A stretch of 63,720 nucleotides of DNA, taken from NCBI GenBank assembly GCA_900550935.1, contig URUD01000012.1, positions 1 to 63,720 of the forward strand. Direction: 5' to 3'. The stretch comes from an uncultured Roseburia sp. (GTDB taxonomy: Bacteria; Bacillota; Clostridia; Lachnospirales; Lachnospiraceae). Made by a program: the position numbers and the translations under genes. Of this stretch, positions 23,977 through 32,056 are shown piece after piece (position 1 is the stretch's first letter; the number at the start of each line of letters is the position of its first letter). The notes beneath the pieces are model-generated. The model saw only the letters and a list, made by a program, of their open reading frames with translations. It did not search any database and was not told the origin of the DNA.

Positions 23977-24312
23977 ATGAAAGAAGTTTCAAAATGCGAA
24001 GAGCAGACAATGATCGCAGTGTGGAAGTGCAAGGAGCCACCCGATTTACAAAAGGTGCTTTCTAAGGTTAATGCACTGTTTGATCACCAGTGGAAACCAC
24101 AGACGGTATCCACATTTTTATCACGTCTGAAAAATAAAGGTTATCTTACAACAAAAAAGGAAGGAAGATATTGCTATTATTATCCAACGATCACGTTAGA
24201 GCAGTACAGGAAAGAAAAAATGAAAGGTTTAATGCAGGTGTTCTACAACGGAGAAACAGTACTGGCAATGGAAGATCTGAAACATATGGGGGGAAATTTA
24301 AACTCAGGCTAA
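23977..24312 (+). CDS. BlaI/MecI-type transcriptional repressor
   Basis: 111 aa. The winged helix of the penicillinase-repressor family is visible: TMIAVWKCKEPPDLQKVLSKV, KPQTVSTFLSRLKNKGYLTTKKEGR and YYYPTITLEQYRKE. No BlaR1-type sensor is next to it, so it may act as an element regulator, for example of conjugation or of its own promoter. Start ATG 23977 follows GAGGAAAG. Confidence 0.85.
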   Translation: MKEVSKCEEQTMIAVWKCKEPPDLQKVLSKVNALFDHQWKPQTVSTFLSRLKNKGYLTTKKEGRYCYYYPTITLEQYRKEKMKGLMQVFYNGETVLAMEDLKHMGGNLNSG

Positions 24313-24439
24313 TATCTTGAATGGATAAGAAAAACGTAGAAAATCTGTTTAAGATGGCTTGGAACTACAAATATTTTGTGGTATATTATAAATGTAAAAA
24401 AGAGGATGGAAAAACTCTTATCTACAATATCAAGAGGAA

Positions 24440-24480
24440 AAAGAGCACTCTCAATATTGTAAACGAGAGAGCTGTTTCTT
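24440..24480. terminator. Bidirectional terminator-like hairpin
   Basis: AGCACTCTC pairs with GAGAGAGCT (one mismatch) across a 12-nt loop, flanked by A-rich and T-rich sides. It lies between the converging BlaI-like and DUF5710 genes. Confidence 0.55.
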
Positions 24481-25135
24481 AAGAAAGAGATAGTGGCTCA
24501 AGGTCTGTTATTTTTCCATATTTTTTGATGAGGACATCTTCTGACTGGAAATTGGTATCAGCTTTTGTCAGTACCACATCATGGATCAGAGGTATTTTAT
24601 ATAAAACCAGTTTGGATAGTTTTGTGGCATCACTCTCATCAAAAAAGAAAAACGGGCTGTCTGGTTCGTCAAACAGAAACCAATCGCCCTGTAACGCATC
24701 ACAATGGTCACAGTTATTTGCGAGATAAGAATCCTTTATCGTACGTGAATAGGCTTCATGATAGTTGTATTTTTCCGAGAGATAAGTAAATAGTTTCTCC
24801 GGAAAGGGGGTAATATGGGGAAGGAGACGAATGACACCTTCATTATAGGAAAACTTTGTACCGATATCCTTTGGATCTGCAAATTCAAAAAAGTTTTCAA
24901 TACCAAAGGCAATCACTCTGGTGTTTTTGCTGCACTTGTAGCATTTTCGAATGCCTTCAATTATGTATAGAAAATCGCAAACAACGATATAGGTATCATC
25001 TGGAAACCATTTTTGAAATTTGGGGTAATCATATTTTTCGGATACATACCATTGTTTACGAGTCGGATCCCAACAGGCACCAAGTTTTTTTGCATCGTCT
25101 TTTTTGACATAAGGAACATTTAAAAATAAAGACAT
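24479..25135 (-). CDS. DUF5710-containing protein
   Basis: The first 30 residues (LNVPYVKKDDAKKLGACWD, then a KQWYV segment) match the DUF5710 motif found in element-encoded primases and relaxases. The remaining 190 residues include CxxC-type pairs (CYKC and CDHC) suggestive of zinc binding. The promoter on the minus strand is TTGTTT (25193-25198), 16-bp spacer, TATAAA (25171-25176), and the ribosome-binding site is AGAGG. The function is unknown. Confidence 0.75.
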   Translation of the reverse strand: MSLFLNVPYVKKDDAKKLGACWDPTRKQWYVSEKYDYPKFQKWFPDDTYIVVCDFLYIIEGIRKCYKCSKNTRVIAFGIENFFEFADPKDIGTKFSYNEGVIRLLPHITPFPEKLFTYLSEKYNYHEAYSRTIKDSYLANNCDHCDALQGDWFLFDEPDSPFFFFDESDATKLSKLVLYKIPLIHDVVLTKADTNFQSEDVLIKKYGKITDLEPLSLS

Positions 25136-25236
25136 AGTAACACCTCTTTTAATATTTTGAAATGGTTATTTTTATAGTAACATACATTTGTAAAACAAGC
25201 AAGATAATACATTAATGAAAAAGGAGTAAACAGATT

Positions 25237-25665
25237 ATGAAAGTAAAGGGAATTGCAAAAAAATTAGTAACAATGTTAATGGCACTTATCATGTTAGTAA
25301 CCAGTATTACGGTATATCAGCCACAGACTGTAGAAGCTGCATCAAAGAACCGGATCACACTGGAAACAAAGTACAAGACACTTTATGTTGGAGAATCCTA
25401 CACCCTGAAAGCATCTGCTTTCTATAAGGATGGAAAGTTACAGGCATCAAAAAAGAAGAATTATGACACAAGACTTCTTTCTTATAAGTACTTCCAGTTT
25501 GCATCCAGTGATAACAGAATTGCAACAGTGTCCAAGAAAGGTGTTATAAAAGCAAAGAAAAAGGGTAAAATATACCATTACTATACTCATTATAAAGGAG
25601 GTTTCAAATTGAAGCTATTTAAACAATTAAGGAAAGGAAACAGGAAGAAGCAAGGAGAGGCATAG
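25237..25665 (+). pseudogene. Truncated secreted Ig-like (BIG_2) protein
   Basis: A signal peptide (LVTMLMALIMLVTSITVYQPQTVEA) precedes the start of a BIG_2-like domain (KTLYVGESYTLKASA and SSDNRIATVSKKGVIKAKKKGK). After that the expected strand (TITI-like) is found only in the +1 frame, so the reading frame seems shifted near 25570, and the last 30 residues look unrelated. Within that tail AAAGGAGG precedes a TTG at 25609 that opens an 18-codon frame, suggesting fusion to the start of another gene. Probably a remnant at an element boundary. Confidence 0.55.
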
Positions 25666-25707
25666 TATTTTCCTAGATTTACAAGGAAAAGCACGATGCC
25701 TCTTTTT
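25657..25707 (+). terminator. Two-part intrinsic terminator
   Basis: Outer stem GAGGCAT with ATGCCTC, inner stem TTTTCCT with AGGAAAA, followed by five T. It separates the mobile-element side from the cobalamin operon. Confidence 0.8.
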
Positions 25708-25741
25708 ATATCATTGTTTAAAATGGTTCATTGAATACATT

Positions 25742-25796
25742 TCATTTACCAGATTAGGGTAAATGACTTTGAAAAAGAGGATAGAAAAGGTATAAT
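25742..25796 (+). promoter_or_regulatory. Promoter and operator of the cobalamin operon
   Basis: TTGAAA (25769-25774), a 16-bp spacer and TATAAT (25791-25796) give a good promoter for cobU. A 9-bp inverted repeat TCATTTACC-N7-GGTAAATGA (25742-25766) lies just upstream of the -35, a candidate regulator site. No cobalamin riboswitch is seen between the terminator and cobU. Confidence 0.6.
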
Positions 25797-25829
25797 AAAA
25801 CAGATATTATTAGATAAAGGATAAAAAAC

Positions 25830-26384
25830 ATGCTGATATTAGTAACCGGAGGAAGCGGCAGCGGAAAATCTGCCTATGCGGAAAAACTGCTTTTATCCCT
25901 TACAAAGCAGGGAGAGACGCGGTATTACATTGCAACGATGCAGGTCTTCGGAGAAGAGGGCAAAGAAAAAGTCAGACGGCACAAAAAACTGCGTGCCGGA
26001 AAGGGATTTCTTACGATCGAGTCCCCACAAGGCATCGGAGCGGTAGAGATCGGTGAGAAGCAGTCGGCAGCCCTGTTGGAGTGCATGTCAAATCTGACTG
26101 CAAATGAAATGTTTTGTGGGGAAGTGCCATGTGAAAAAGAACTGGTGACAGAAAAGATCGTGGCAGGTGTGGCAAAATTGCAAAGTGAATGTAAGCACCT
26201 TGTCATCGTGACAAATCAGGTGTTTGAGGATGGCATCCGCTACGAGGATGGCACAATGGAATATCTTGCTGCACTGGGCGAGATCAACCGGAAATTGGCT
26301 GAGCGTGCCGATGCGGTGGTGGAAGTTGTGGCAGGGATCCCGGTATGGCAAAAAGGAGAACATAAGATTGATAACATTTTTTAA
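25830..26384 (+). CDS. cobU: Adenosylcobinamide kinase / guanylyltransferase
   Basis: CobU phosphorylates adenosylcobinamide and adds GMP in nucleotide-loop assembly. The P-loop is VTGGSGSGKSAYAE at residues 5-18, and the family segment around YIATMQVFGEEGKEKVRRH, with the active-site histidine, is present. The later motif TNQVFEDGIRYEDGTMEYL corresponds to the VSNEVG region but is divergent. 184 aa is normal. The end overlaps cobS by 17 bp. Confidence 0.85.
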   Translation: MLILVTGGSGSGKSAYAEKLLLSLTKQGETRYYIATMQVFGEEGKEKVRRHKKLRAGKGFLTIESPQGIGAVEIGEKQSAALLECMSNLTANEMFCGEVPCEKELVTEKIVAGVAKLQSECKHLVIVTNQVFEDGIRYEDGTMEYLAALGEINRKLAERADAVVEVVAGIPVWQKGEHKIDNIF

Positions 26385-27123
26385 GGCAATGATCATTGCA
26401 TTTTCCATGTATTCAACAATACCGATGCCGCAGTTTACCTGGCAGGAAAAGGAGATGAAATATGTCTTCTGCTTTTTCCCATGGGTGGGAGCGGTGATCG
26501 GAGCACTGCTTGTAGGTTGGAACTGGATCTGTGAAAAGGCAGGGATTGGACAGCTGGCGTGGGTACTGATTGGAACGGCGATCCCACTGCTTGTGACAGG
26601 CGGTTTTCATGTAGACGGGTTTATGGATACGATGGATGCGTTTCATTCCTATCAGGAACGGGAGCGCAAATTAGAAATTTTAAAAGATTCACATATCGGG
26701 GCATTTTCGGTAATCTGTCTGTTACTCTATTACCTGCTTTATCTGGCAGGGTATTCGGAAATCGGGCAAGACTCGATCTATCTTCTGGCATCGATCTTCT
26801 TTCTGAGCCGGATCTTAAGTGGGGCTGCGGCAGTTTCGATGAAAGGGGCAAAGAGGGAAGGACTTTTGTATCTGTTTTCGAGCAGGGCACAGGAGCGGAC
26901 AGTAAAGGCATCTCTTTTGGTGCAGTTTGTTCTGGTGGCAGGCTTTATGCTGTATCAGTCCGTGATAAAGGGTGGCATCCTGTTAGTAGGTGCGCTTTTT
27001 GTTTTTTTGTATTACCGGCATCGCTGCTATAAGGAACTGGGCGGTGTCACCGGGGATACGGCAGGATATTTCCTTACGCTGTGTGAGGGGGTACTGGTCG
27101 TATTGCTTGGGATCGTTGGATAA
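26368..27123 (+). CDS. cobS: Adenosylcobinamide-GDP ribazoletransferase
   Basis: CobS joins alpha-ribazole to GDP-cobinamide at the membrane. The protein has about six membrane helices and the family motif GGFHVDGFMDTMDAFHSY with DSHIGAFSV after it. I place the start at TTG 26368 because AGGAG is 9 bases upstream, giving 251 aa, the usual length. The longer open frame lies inside cobU. The next ATG, 26389, would lack the first conserved residues. Confidence 0.88.
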   Translation: MITFFKAMIIAFSMYSTIPMPQFTWQEKEMKYVFCFFPWVGAVIGALLVGWNWICEKAGIGQLAWVLIGTAIPLLVTGGFHVDGFMDTMDAFHSYQERERKLEILKDSHIGAFSVICLLLYYLLYLAGYSEIGQDSIYLLASIFFLSRILSGAAAVSMKGAKREGLLYLFSSRAQERTVKASLLVQFVLVAGFMLYQSVIKGGILLVGALFVFLYYRHRCYKELGGVTGDTAGYFLTLCEGVLVVLLGIVG

Positions 27124-27157
27124 AAGACAACAGAATGTCTGGAAATGAGGTTTTACG

Positions 27158-27538
27158 ATGCGTTTTATTTTAGGTGGTTATGCGCAGGGAAAATGTGCTT
27201 ATGTAAAAGAAAAATATGCCATAGCAGACGATGAGATCTGTGATGGTGCAGTCGAAGATTTTGAGCAGATAAATGGCAGGGCGGTTTACCGGAATATGCA
27301 GCTCTGGGTCAGACGAAAAATGGAGCAGGGAAGCGATACTAAGGCGCTGTTGGAACAGTTTTTAAAGGAAAATCCGGACTGCATCTTAATCTGTGATGAG
27401 ATCGGAAATGGCATTGTGCCGATGGAGGAAAAGGAGCGTGCCTATCGGGAACAGGTGGGCAGACTGCAGTGTTTTGCGGCAAAAGAGGCAGAAAGCGTGG
27501 AGCGTGTGATATGTGGGATAGCACAGAAGATCAAATAG
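27158..27538 (+). CDS. Second, short CobU-like protein
   Basis: 126 aa with a CobU-like P-loop FILGGYAQGKCAYV and the CobU C-terminal motif ICDEIGNGIVPMEEKERAYREQVGRL. The central region with the guanylylated histidine is shortened, so it may lack guanylyltransferase activity or work with CobU. It retains the motif that is divergent in the first CobU, so the two may divide the roles. It overlaps cobC by 28 bp. Confidence 0.75.
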   Translation: MRFILGGYAQGKCAYVKEKYAIADDEICDGAVEDFEQINGRAVYRNMQLWVRRKMEQGSDTKALLEQFLKENPDCILICDEIGNGIVPMEEKERAYREQVGRLQCFAAKEAESVERVICGIAQKIK

Positions 27539-28161
27539 AAATGATATTTATCCGGCATGGGGCAACCAGAGCAAACAAAGAGAAACGTTATCTTGGGAAA
27601 ACGGATGAACCGTTGTCGGTTGAGGGAAAAGAAGCATTAAAAACGAAAAGATACCCACAGGTAGATACACTTCTTTCCAGTCCGATGAAGCGGTGCATGG
27701 AGACCGCCGCCTGTATTTATCCGAAGTTATGGGAACAAAAAGAAGTGCCAAAGATCGTGGTGCCGGACTGGTGTGAGATGGACTTTGGAAGTTTTGAAGG
27801 GAAAAATTATCAGGAATTAAACGGAGATCCGGCTTATCAGAGCTGGATTGATAGTGGTGGAACCTTACCTTTTCTGGGAGGAGAGAGCAGGGAAGAATTT
27901 ATCCTGCGCTGTCAAAAGGGCTTTCGGGAAGTCTTGGCTTTTCCGATGAAGCGTGCGGCTGCGGTTGTCCATGGGGGAACGATCATGGCACTGCTCAGTT
28001 CCTATGGAACCGGCGATTATTTTGATTATCAGTGCCCGAACGGGGAAGGCTATTTTGTGCAGGTTCACTTCAGGAAAGAGAAAAATGGAGCTGTTTTAGA
28101 GGACAGTATCCGTATCGACCACATAAAAAGATTGGAAACAAAGGAAAATGAGATATCATAG
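27511..28161 (+). CDS. cobC: Alpha-ribazole phosphatase (histidine phosphatase)
   Basis: The histidine-phosphatase signature FIRHGATRANKEKRYLG supplies the catalytic His, and VHGGTIMALLSSYG supplies the second His. CobC removes phosphate from alpha-ribazole-phosphate or from cobalamin phosphate. The start ATG 27511 has GGAG 8 bases upstream, and an ATG at 27541 is possible. It overlaps cbiB by 14 bp. Confidence 0.82.
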   Translation: MWDSTEDQIEMIFIRHGATRANKEKRYLGKTDEPLSVEGKEALKTKRYPQVDTLLSSPMKRCMETAACIYPKLWEQKEVPKIVVPDWCEMDFGSFEGKNYQELNGDPAYQSWIDSGGTLPFLGGESREEFILRCQKGFREVLAFPMKRAAAVVHGGTIMALLSSYGTGDYFDYQCPNGEGYFVQVHFRKEKNGAVLEDSIRIDHIKRLETKENEIS

Positions 28162-29128
28162 CATAGCATTTTTGGTGGGATTTTTATTAGATCTGTGTCT
28201 GGGCGATCCGCACTGGCTCTATCATCCGATCCGGTTGGTCGGAGCATGGATCGCATGGCTTGAAAAAAAACTGCATAAGGAAGAGACACCGCGGAATGAA
28301 AAAAAGGAGCGGACGGAAGGAACCTATCTGGTTTTTGCCGTATTGCTTGTGACAGGGCTTTGTGTGGTGGGGATACTGACTTTCGCATATCTGCTGCATC
28401 CTGCAGTGGGTGTGATCGTAGAGAGCGTGATGACCTATCAGATCCTGGCAACAAAGTGTTTAAAAGTCGAGAGTATGCGCGTATATACCTGTCTGAAAAA
28501 AGGAGATTTGCCGGCAGCAAGACAGGCGGTTTCCATGATCGTCGGACGAGATACGGCAAATCTTGATGAAACCGGAGTGGCAAAAGCGGCGATCGAGACC
28601 GTGGCAGAAAATACTTCGGATGGTGTCATTGCACCGATGCTTTATACGGCATTATTTGGACCGATCCTGGGCTTTTTATATAAAGCCGTCAATACGATGG
28701 ATTCCATGGTGGGATATAAGAATGATAAATATCTTTTCTTTGGAAGAACGGCTGCAAAACTGGATGATGTGGTAAATTATATCCCGGCAAGGATCTCTGC
28801 ATGGCTGTTGATCGTAGCGGCATCTTTTCCGGGCAGGAAATTTTCCGGAAGAGAGGCATACCGTATCTTCCGAAGAGACCGGTATCAGCACGCAAGTCCC
28901 AATTCCGCACAGACAGAGGCGGCATGTGCCGGTGCACTTGGCATACAGCTTGCAGGGGATGCGTTTTATTTTGGAAAAAAGGTGGAAAAACCATACATTG
29001 GGGATGCGATGCGCCCGGTGGAGGCAGAGGATATCAGGCGGGTCAATCGCCTGATGTACCGCGCCGCATGGATCTGCGAGATCGCCTGTCTAGCAGTGAT
29101 GGCAGCGATCATCGTGGTCAATCTGTGA
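28148..29128 (+). CDS. cbiB: Adenosylcobinamide-phosphate synthase
   Basis: CbiB attaches aminopropanol phosphate to cobyric acid. Membrane protein of 326 aa with family motifs LDLCLGDPHWLYHPIRLVG at the N-terminus, AAIETVAENTSDGVIAPM, GFLYKAVNTMDSMVGY and SPNSAQTEAACAGALG. It overlaps cobC, so the pair is translationally coupled. The partner decarboxylase is encoded in the next gene. Confidence 0.92.
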   Translation: MRYHSIAFLVGFLLDLCLGDPHWLYHPIRLVGAWIAWLEKKLHKEETPRNEKKERTEGTYLVFAVLLVTGLCVVGILTFAYLLHPAVGVIVESVMTYQILATKCLKVESMRVYTCLKKGDLPAARQAVSMIVGRDTANLDETGVAKAAIETVAENTSDGVIAPMLYTALFGPILGFLYKAVNTMDSMVGYKNDKYLFFGRTAAKLDDVVNYIPARISAWLLIVAASFPGRKFSGREAYRIFRRDRYQHASPNSAQTEAACAGALGIQLAGDAFYFGKKVEKPYIGDAMRPVEAEDIRRVNRLMYRAAWICEIACLAVMAAIIVVNL

Positions 29129-29158
29129 GCAAAAGAGCAGTAACAGAAGGAGGAAGAA

Positions 29159-30892
29159 ATGGCATTTGAGGGAAGAAAAGAGGAAAATCTGCATGGAGGA
29201 GATATTTATCGCAATCAGGTCACATTAGATTTTTCTGTGAATACAAATCCGCTTGGCGTGCCGCAGGGCGTCTTAAGTGCGCTTACGATGGCAGTGGCAA
29301 AGAGCAATACCTATCCGGACCCATTCGCAGAAAAGCTGACGAAAGCTGTGGCAGAATGGGGAGGATATGAAGAGGACATGCTTGTATTTGGAAATGGTGC
29401 ATCCGAGCTGTTTCCTGCCATCCTTCGTGCCATAAAACCGTCTGAAATCCTGATCCCGGTGCCGTCTTTCTTTGGTTATGAGCGTGCCGCAGAGCAGACG
29501 GAAGTTCCGGTAACCTGTGTTCCGATGCGGGAAGAGAACGGTTATACCTTACAGGAAGAATTTCTGTCCCACCTGACCGGGGAAGGAGGACTGGTCTTTT
29601 TAGCAAACCCGAATAATCCGGTTGGAAACCGGGTAGATGCCGACCTTTTAGAGCAGATCGCAGCTGTCTGCCTAAAAAAGCAGACAACACTTGTGATCGA
29701 TGAATGTTTTTTGGAATTGAGCGGAGCAAAAGAGAGCGATTCATTTGTGGGAAAACTGGAACAATATCCGAATGTCATCGTGATCCGTGCGTTTACGAAA
29801 CTTTTTGCCATACCGGGCGTACGTCTGGGGTACCTCATCTGTGAAAAACAGCTTGCAGACCGGATCAGAAGGCAGTTACCGGAATGGAATCTGTCTGTAT
29901 TTGCACAGGAGGCAGGGATTGCCTGTACGAAGGAAAGGCAGTATGTAGCGCGGTCTGTGGCAGAGATCACAAAAGAACGCACATATTTAAAGATGGAACT
30001 GGAACGGCTACATTTCCATGTGTTCCCGTCCGAAGCAAATTTTCTGCTGTTTCATTCCGATAGGAAAATAGATCTTTATGAAAAGCTGTTGGAGCGTGGG
30101 ATTTTGATCCGCGACTGTAAAAATTTCCGTGGACTGAAACCGGGCTGTTACCGGATCGCGGTAAAAACGGCAGAGGAGAACCGACAGCTCGTTGCGGCAT
30201 TATCCAAACTGTGTGAGGGGAAGGAAAAGGTACAGACGGAACAGGCGGAGAGCGTGGCGCATCCGACCCTTGAATATGTGCTTCCAACTGAGATCGAGCA
30301 CCGCAGTTTTGCTATCATTACACAGGAACTTCTTGCGAGAAATATCACAATCCCACAGGAGACGGAAAAGGTTGTGAAGCGTGTCATTCATACCAGTGCG
30401 GATTTTTCGTATGCCGATACGATGACGTTTTCAGACCATGCCGTTTTGGCAGCACAACAGCTGATCCGGCAGGGGGCTGACATTGTGACCGATACGAATA
30501 TGGCACTTTCCGGTATCAATAAGAAGAAACTGGCGGCTTACGGTGGAAGTGTGCACTGTTTTATGGCAGACGAGCAGGTGGCAAAAGAGGCGAAAGAGCG
30601 CGGCATGACAAGGGCAGCGGTCAGCATGGAACATGCCGCAGCATTGGATAAACCGGTGATCTTTGCCGTTGGTAATGCACCTACTGCACTGGTAAAACTG
30701 TATGAAATGATAGAGGAGGGAACTTTTAAACCGGCGTTTATCATCGGAGTTCCGGTCGGCTTTGTCAATGTAGAGGCGGCAAAAGAGATGATCTTAAAAA
30801 CGGATGTGCCGTATATCATCAACCGTGGCAGAAAAGGCGGCAGCAATATTGCCGCCGCCATCTGTAATGCACTGTTGTATGGGATGGAGTAA
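29159..30892 (+). CDS. CobD threonine-phosphate decarboxylase fused to CbiC precorrin-8X methylmutase
   Basis: Residues 1-355 are a PLP-dependent HisC/CobD-like enzyme (LDFSVNTNPLGVP, FLANPNNPVGN, DECFLELSG, and the PLP lysine in RAFTKLFAIPGVRLGYL). Residues about 370-577 are CbiC, which moves a methyl group in ring contraction (IEHRSFAIITQEL, VIHTSADFSYADTM, TDTNMALSGINK, GVPVGFVNVEAAKE). The two reactions are not consecutive in the pathway, so this fusion is notable. The stop lies 3 bp from the stop of a converging ABC-2 permease gene. Confidence 0.88.
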   Translation: MAFEGRKEENLHGGDIYRNQVTLDFSVNTNPLGVPQGVLSALTMAVAKSNTYPDPFAEKLTKAVAEWGGYEEDMLVFGNGASELFPAILRAIKPSEILIPVPSFFGYERAAEQTEVPVTCVPMREENGYTLQEEFLSHLTGEGGLVFLANPNNPVGNRVDADLLEQIAAVCLKKQTTLVIDECFLELSGAKESDSFVGKLEQYPNVIVIRAFTKLFAIPGVRLGYLICEKQLADRIRRQLPEWNLSVFAQEAGIACTKERQYVARSVAEITKERTYLKMELERLHFHVFPSEANFLLFHSDRKIDLYEKLLERGILIRDCKNFRGLKPGCYRIAVKTAEENRQLVAALSKLCEGKEKVQTEQAESVAHPTLEYVLPTEIEHRSFAIITQELLARNITIPQETEKVVKRVIHTSADFSYADTMTFSDHAVLAAQQLIRQGADIVTDTNMALSGINKKKLAAYGGSVHCFMADEQVAKEAKERGMTRAAVSMEHAAALDKPVIFAVGNAPTALVKLYEMIEEGTFKPAFIIGVPVGFVNVEAAKEMILKTDVPYIINRGRKGGSNIAAAICNALLYGME

Positions 30893-30895
30893 CCC

Positions 30896-32056
30896 CTACC
30901 TCTCCTTCCTCCGATACATGGAAAGTGCCAGCGTAACGGCAAAGACCGCAGCTGCAAACAAAAGCTGGATGCCGATACATTTGAGATAGACCGTCTGGTT
31001 AAATGGTTCACTCGCAAATCCGCCTAACAGGTTGTTGGCTTTGATGTACCAGTAGGCAGGGAGAAAACGTCCCACGGAAAGCACCTGATCGGACAGCATG
31101 TTCTGCGGAACAAAGACGCCACAGAGGAATGATAAGGAAAGTCCGATGATATTTGCCAGCATGTTGAGGGTATTGTTATTGGGTGCAAACAGGCTGATCA
31201 GCAGTGTCATTGCAACCGCAAAGAGCAGGTAAACAAAAGAGTTTAACATGCCAAGCAATGAAACCGGTTCAAAGATAACTTTACCATACAGGATAACACC
31301 CATTCCCATAAATAACAGCCAGGTCAAAAGACCGTAGATACTGCATGCAGCGGCAAGTGCCAGATTACGCTTTGTGACCGGCAGGGAGGAGCAGAGGGTG
31401 CGCTCTTTGATGCCATGGCTGTTTTCAATGACGATGATCGGCGCAAGTCCTACAAATAAAAGGAGGATGAACACATACGGCAGATACAGATAGTAGTAAA
31501 AAACAGGGGTGATCGCATCAGTTCCCGATCCGGAAAAGGATACGACATCGACGGCAGAAGCTGTCTGAATGGTTTTTTCGGTTTCGGATATGGCATCGGT
31601 AAGCGAAAAACCACCACTTAAGTAGAGCTGCAGTGTCTGCAGATACTGTTTGATCTGCTGATCGACAAAGAGACCTGTTGTGCTGCCGGGAATCTTGATA
31701 TCAGAAATTAACTGACTGGAATTTCCAGCAAGCAGGCTTTCCTCAAAACCGTCCGGGATCCGCAGAACATAATTGAGTGTACGGTAATAGAGACGGTCTG
31801 CAAGCTGTTCGTCACTCATCTGCTCGGTCGATACCTGATGCAGGGAGCCAAGATAGTCACACAAAGCCTCACTTGCGGCAGAGTGGTCCTCATCCTGAAT
31901 GCTGACGGAAAGAGCCTTTGACTGGAAGTTGGCAGCCATAGAGCTTTTGGTAGAAAAGCTGAGAGCTACTGCGATAAACAGGTAAATGGCAAAGTAGACC
32001 GTCATGCCGGTAATATGTTTTTTTGCAATTTTAAAGAATGTCTGAAAGACTTGCAT
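30896..32056 (-). CDS. ABC-2 type permease, second subunit
   Basis: 386 aa with one N-terminal helix, a large extracellular domain of about 150 residues and five C-terminal helices, the layout of ABC-2 exporters in the YhgE/LinN-type group. The motif FLCGVFVPQNMLSD near the C-terminus is typical. It overlaps the preceding permease gene by 26 bp, and both belong to the operon of the ATPase at 33199. The substrate is unknown. Confidence 0.8.
   Translation of the reverse strand: MQVFQTFFKIAKKHITGMTVYFAIYLFIAVALSFSTKSSMAANFQSKALSVSIQDEDHSAASEALCDYLGSLHQVSTEQMSDEQLADRLYYRTLNYVLRIPDGFEESLLAGNSSQLISDIKIPGSTTGLFVDQQIKQYLQTLQLYLSGGFSLTDAISETEKTIQTASAVDVVSFSGSGTDAITPVFYYYLYLPYVFILLLFVGLAPIIVIENSHGIKERTLCSSLPVTKRNLALAAACSIYGLLTWLLFMGMGVILYGKVIFEPVSLLGMLNSFVYLLFAVAMTLLISLFAPNNNTLNMLANIIGLSLSFLCGVFVPQNMLSDQVLSVGRFLPAYWYIKANNLLGGFASEPFNQTVYLKCIGIQLLFAAAVFAVTLALSMYRRKER

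Noticed and set aside
24321..24482. 53-aa open frame after the BlaI-like gene
   Set aside because: No ribosome-binding site before its ATG, and its 3' part forms the terminator-like hairpin between converging genes.
25609..25665. 18-codon frame with a good ribosome-binding site and TTG start
   Set aside because: Very short and ends in the terminator stem; more likely the cut start of a lost gene than a functional peptide.
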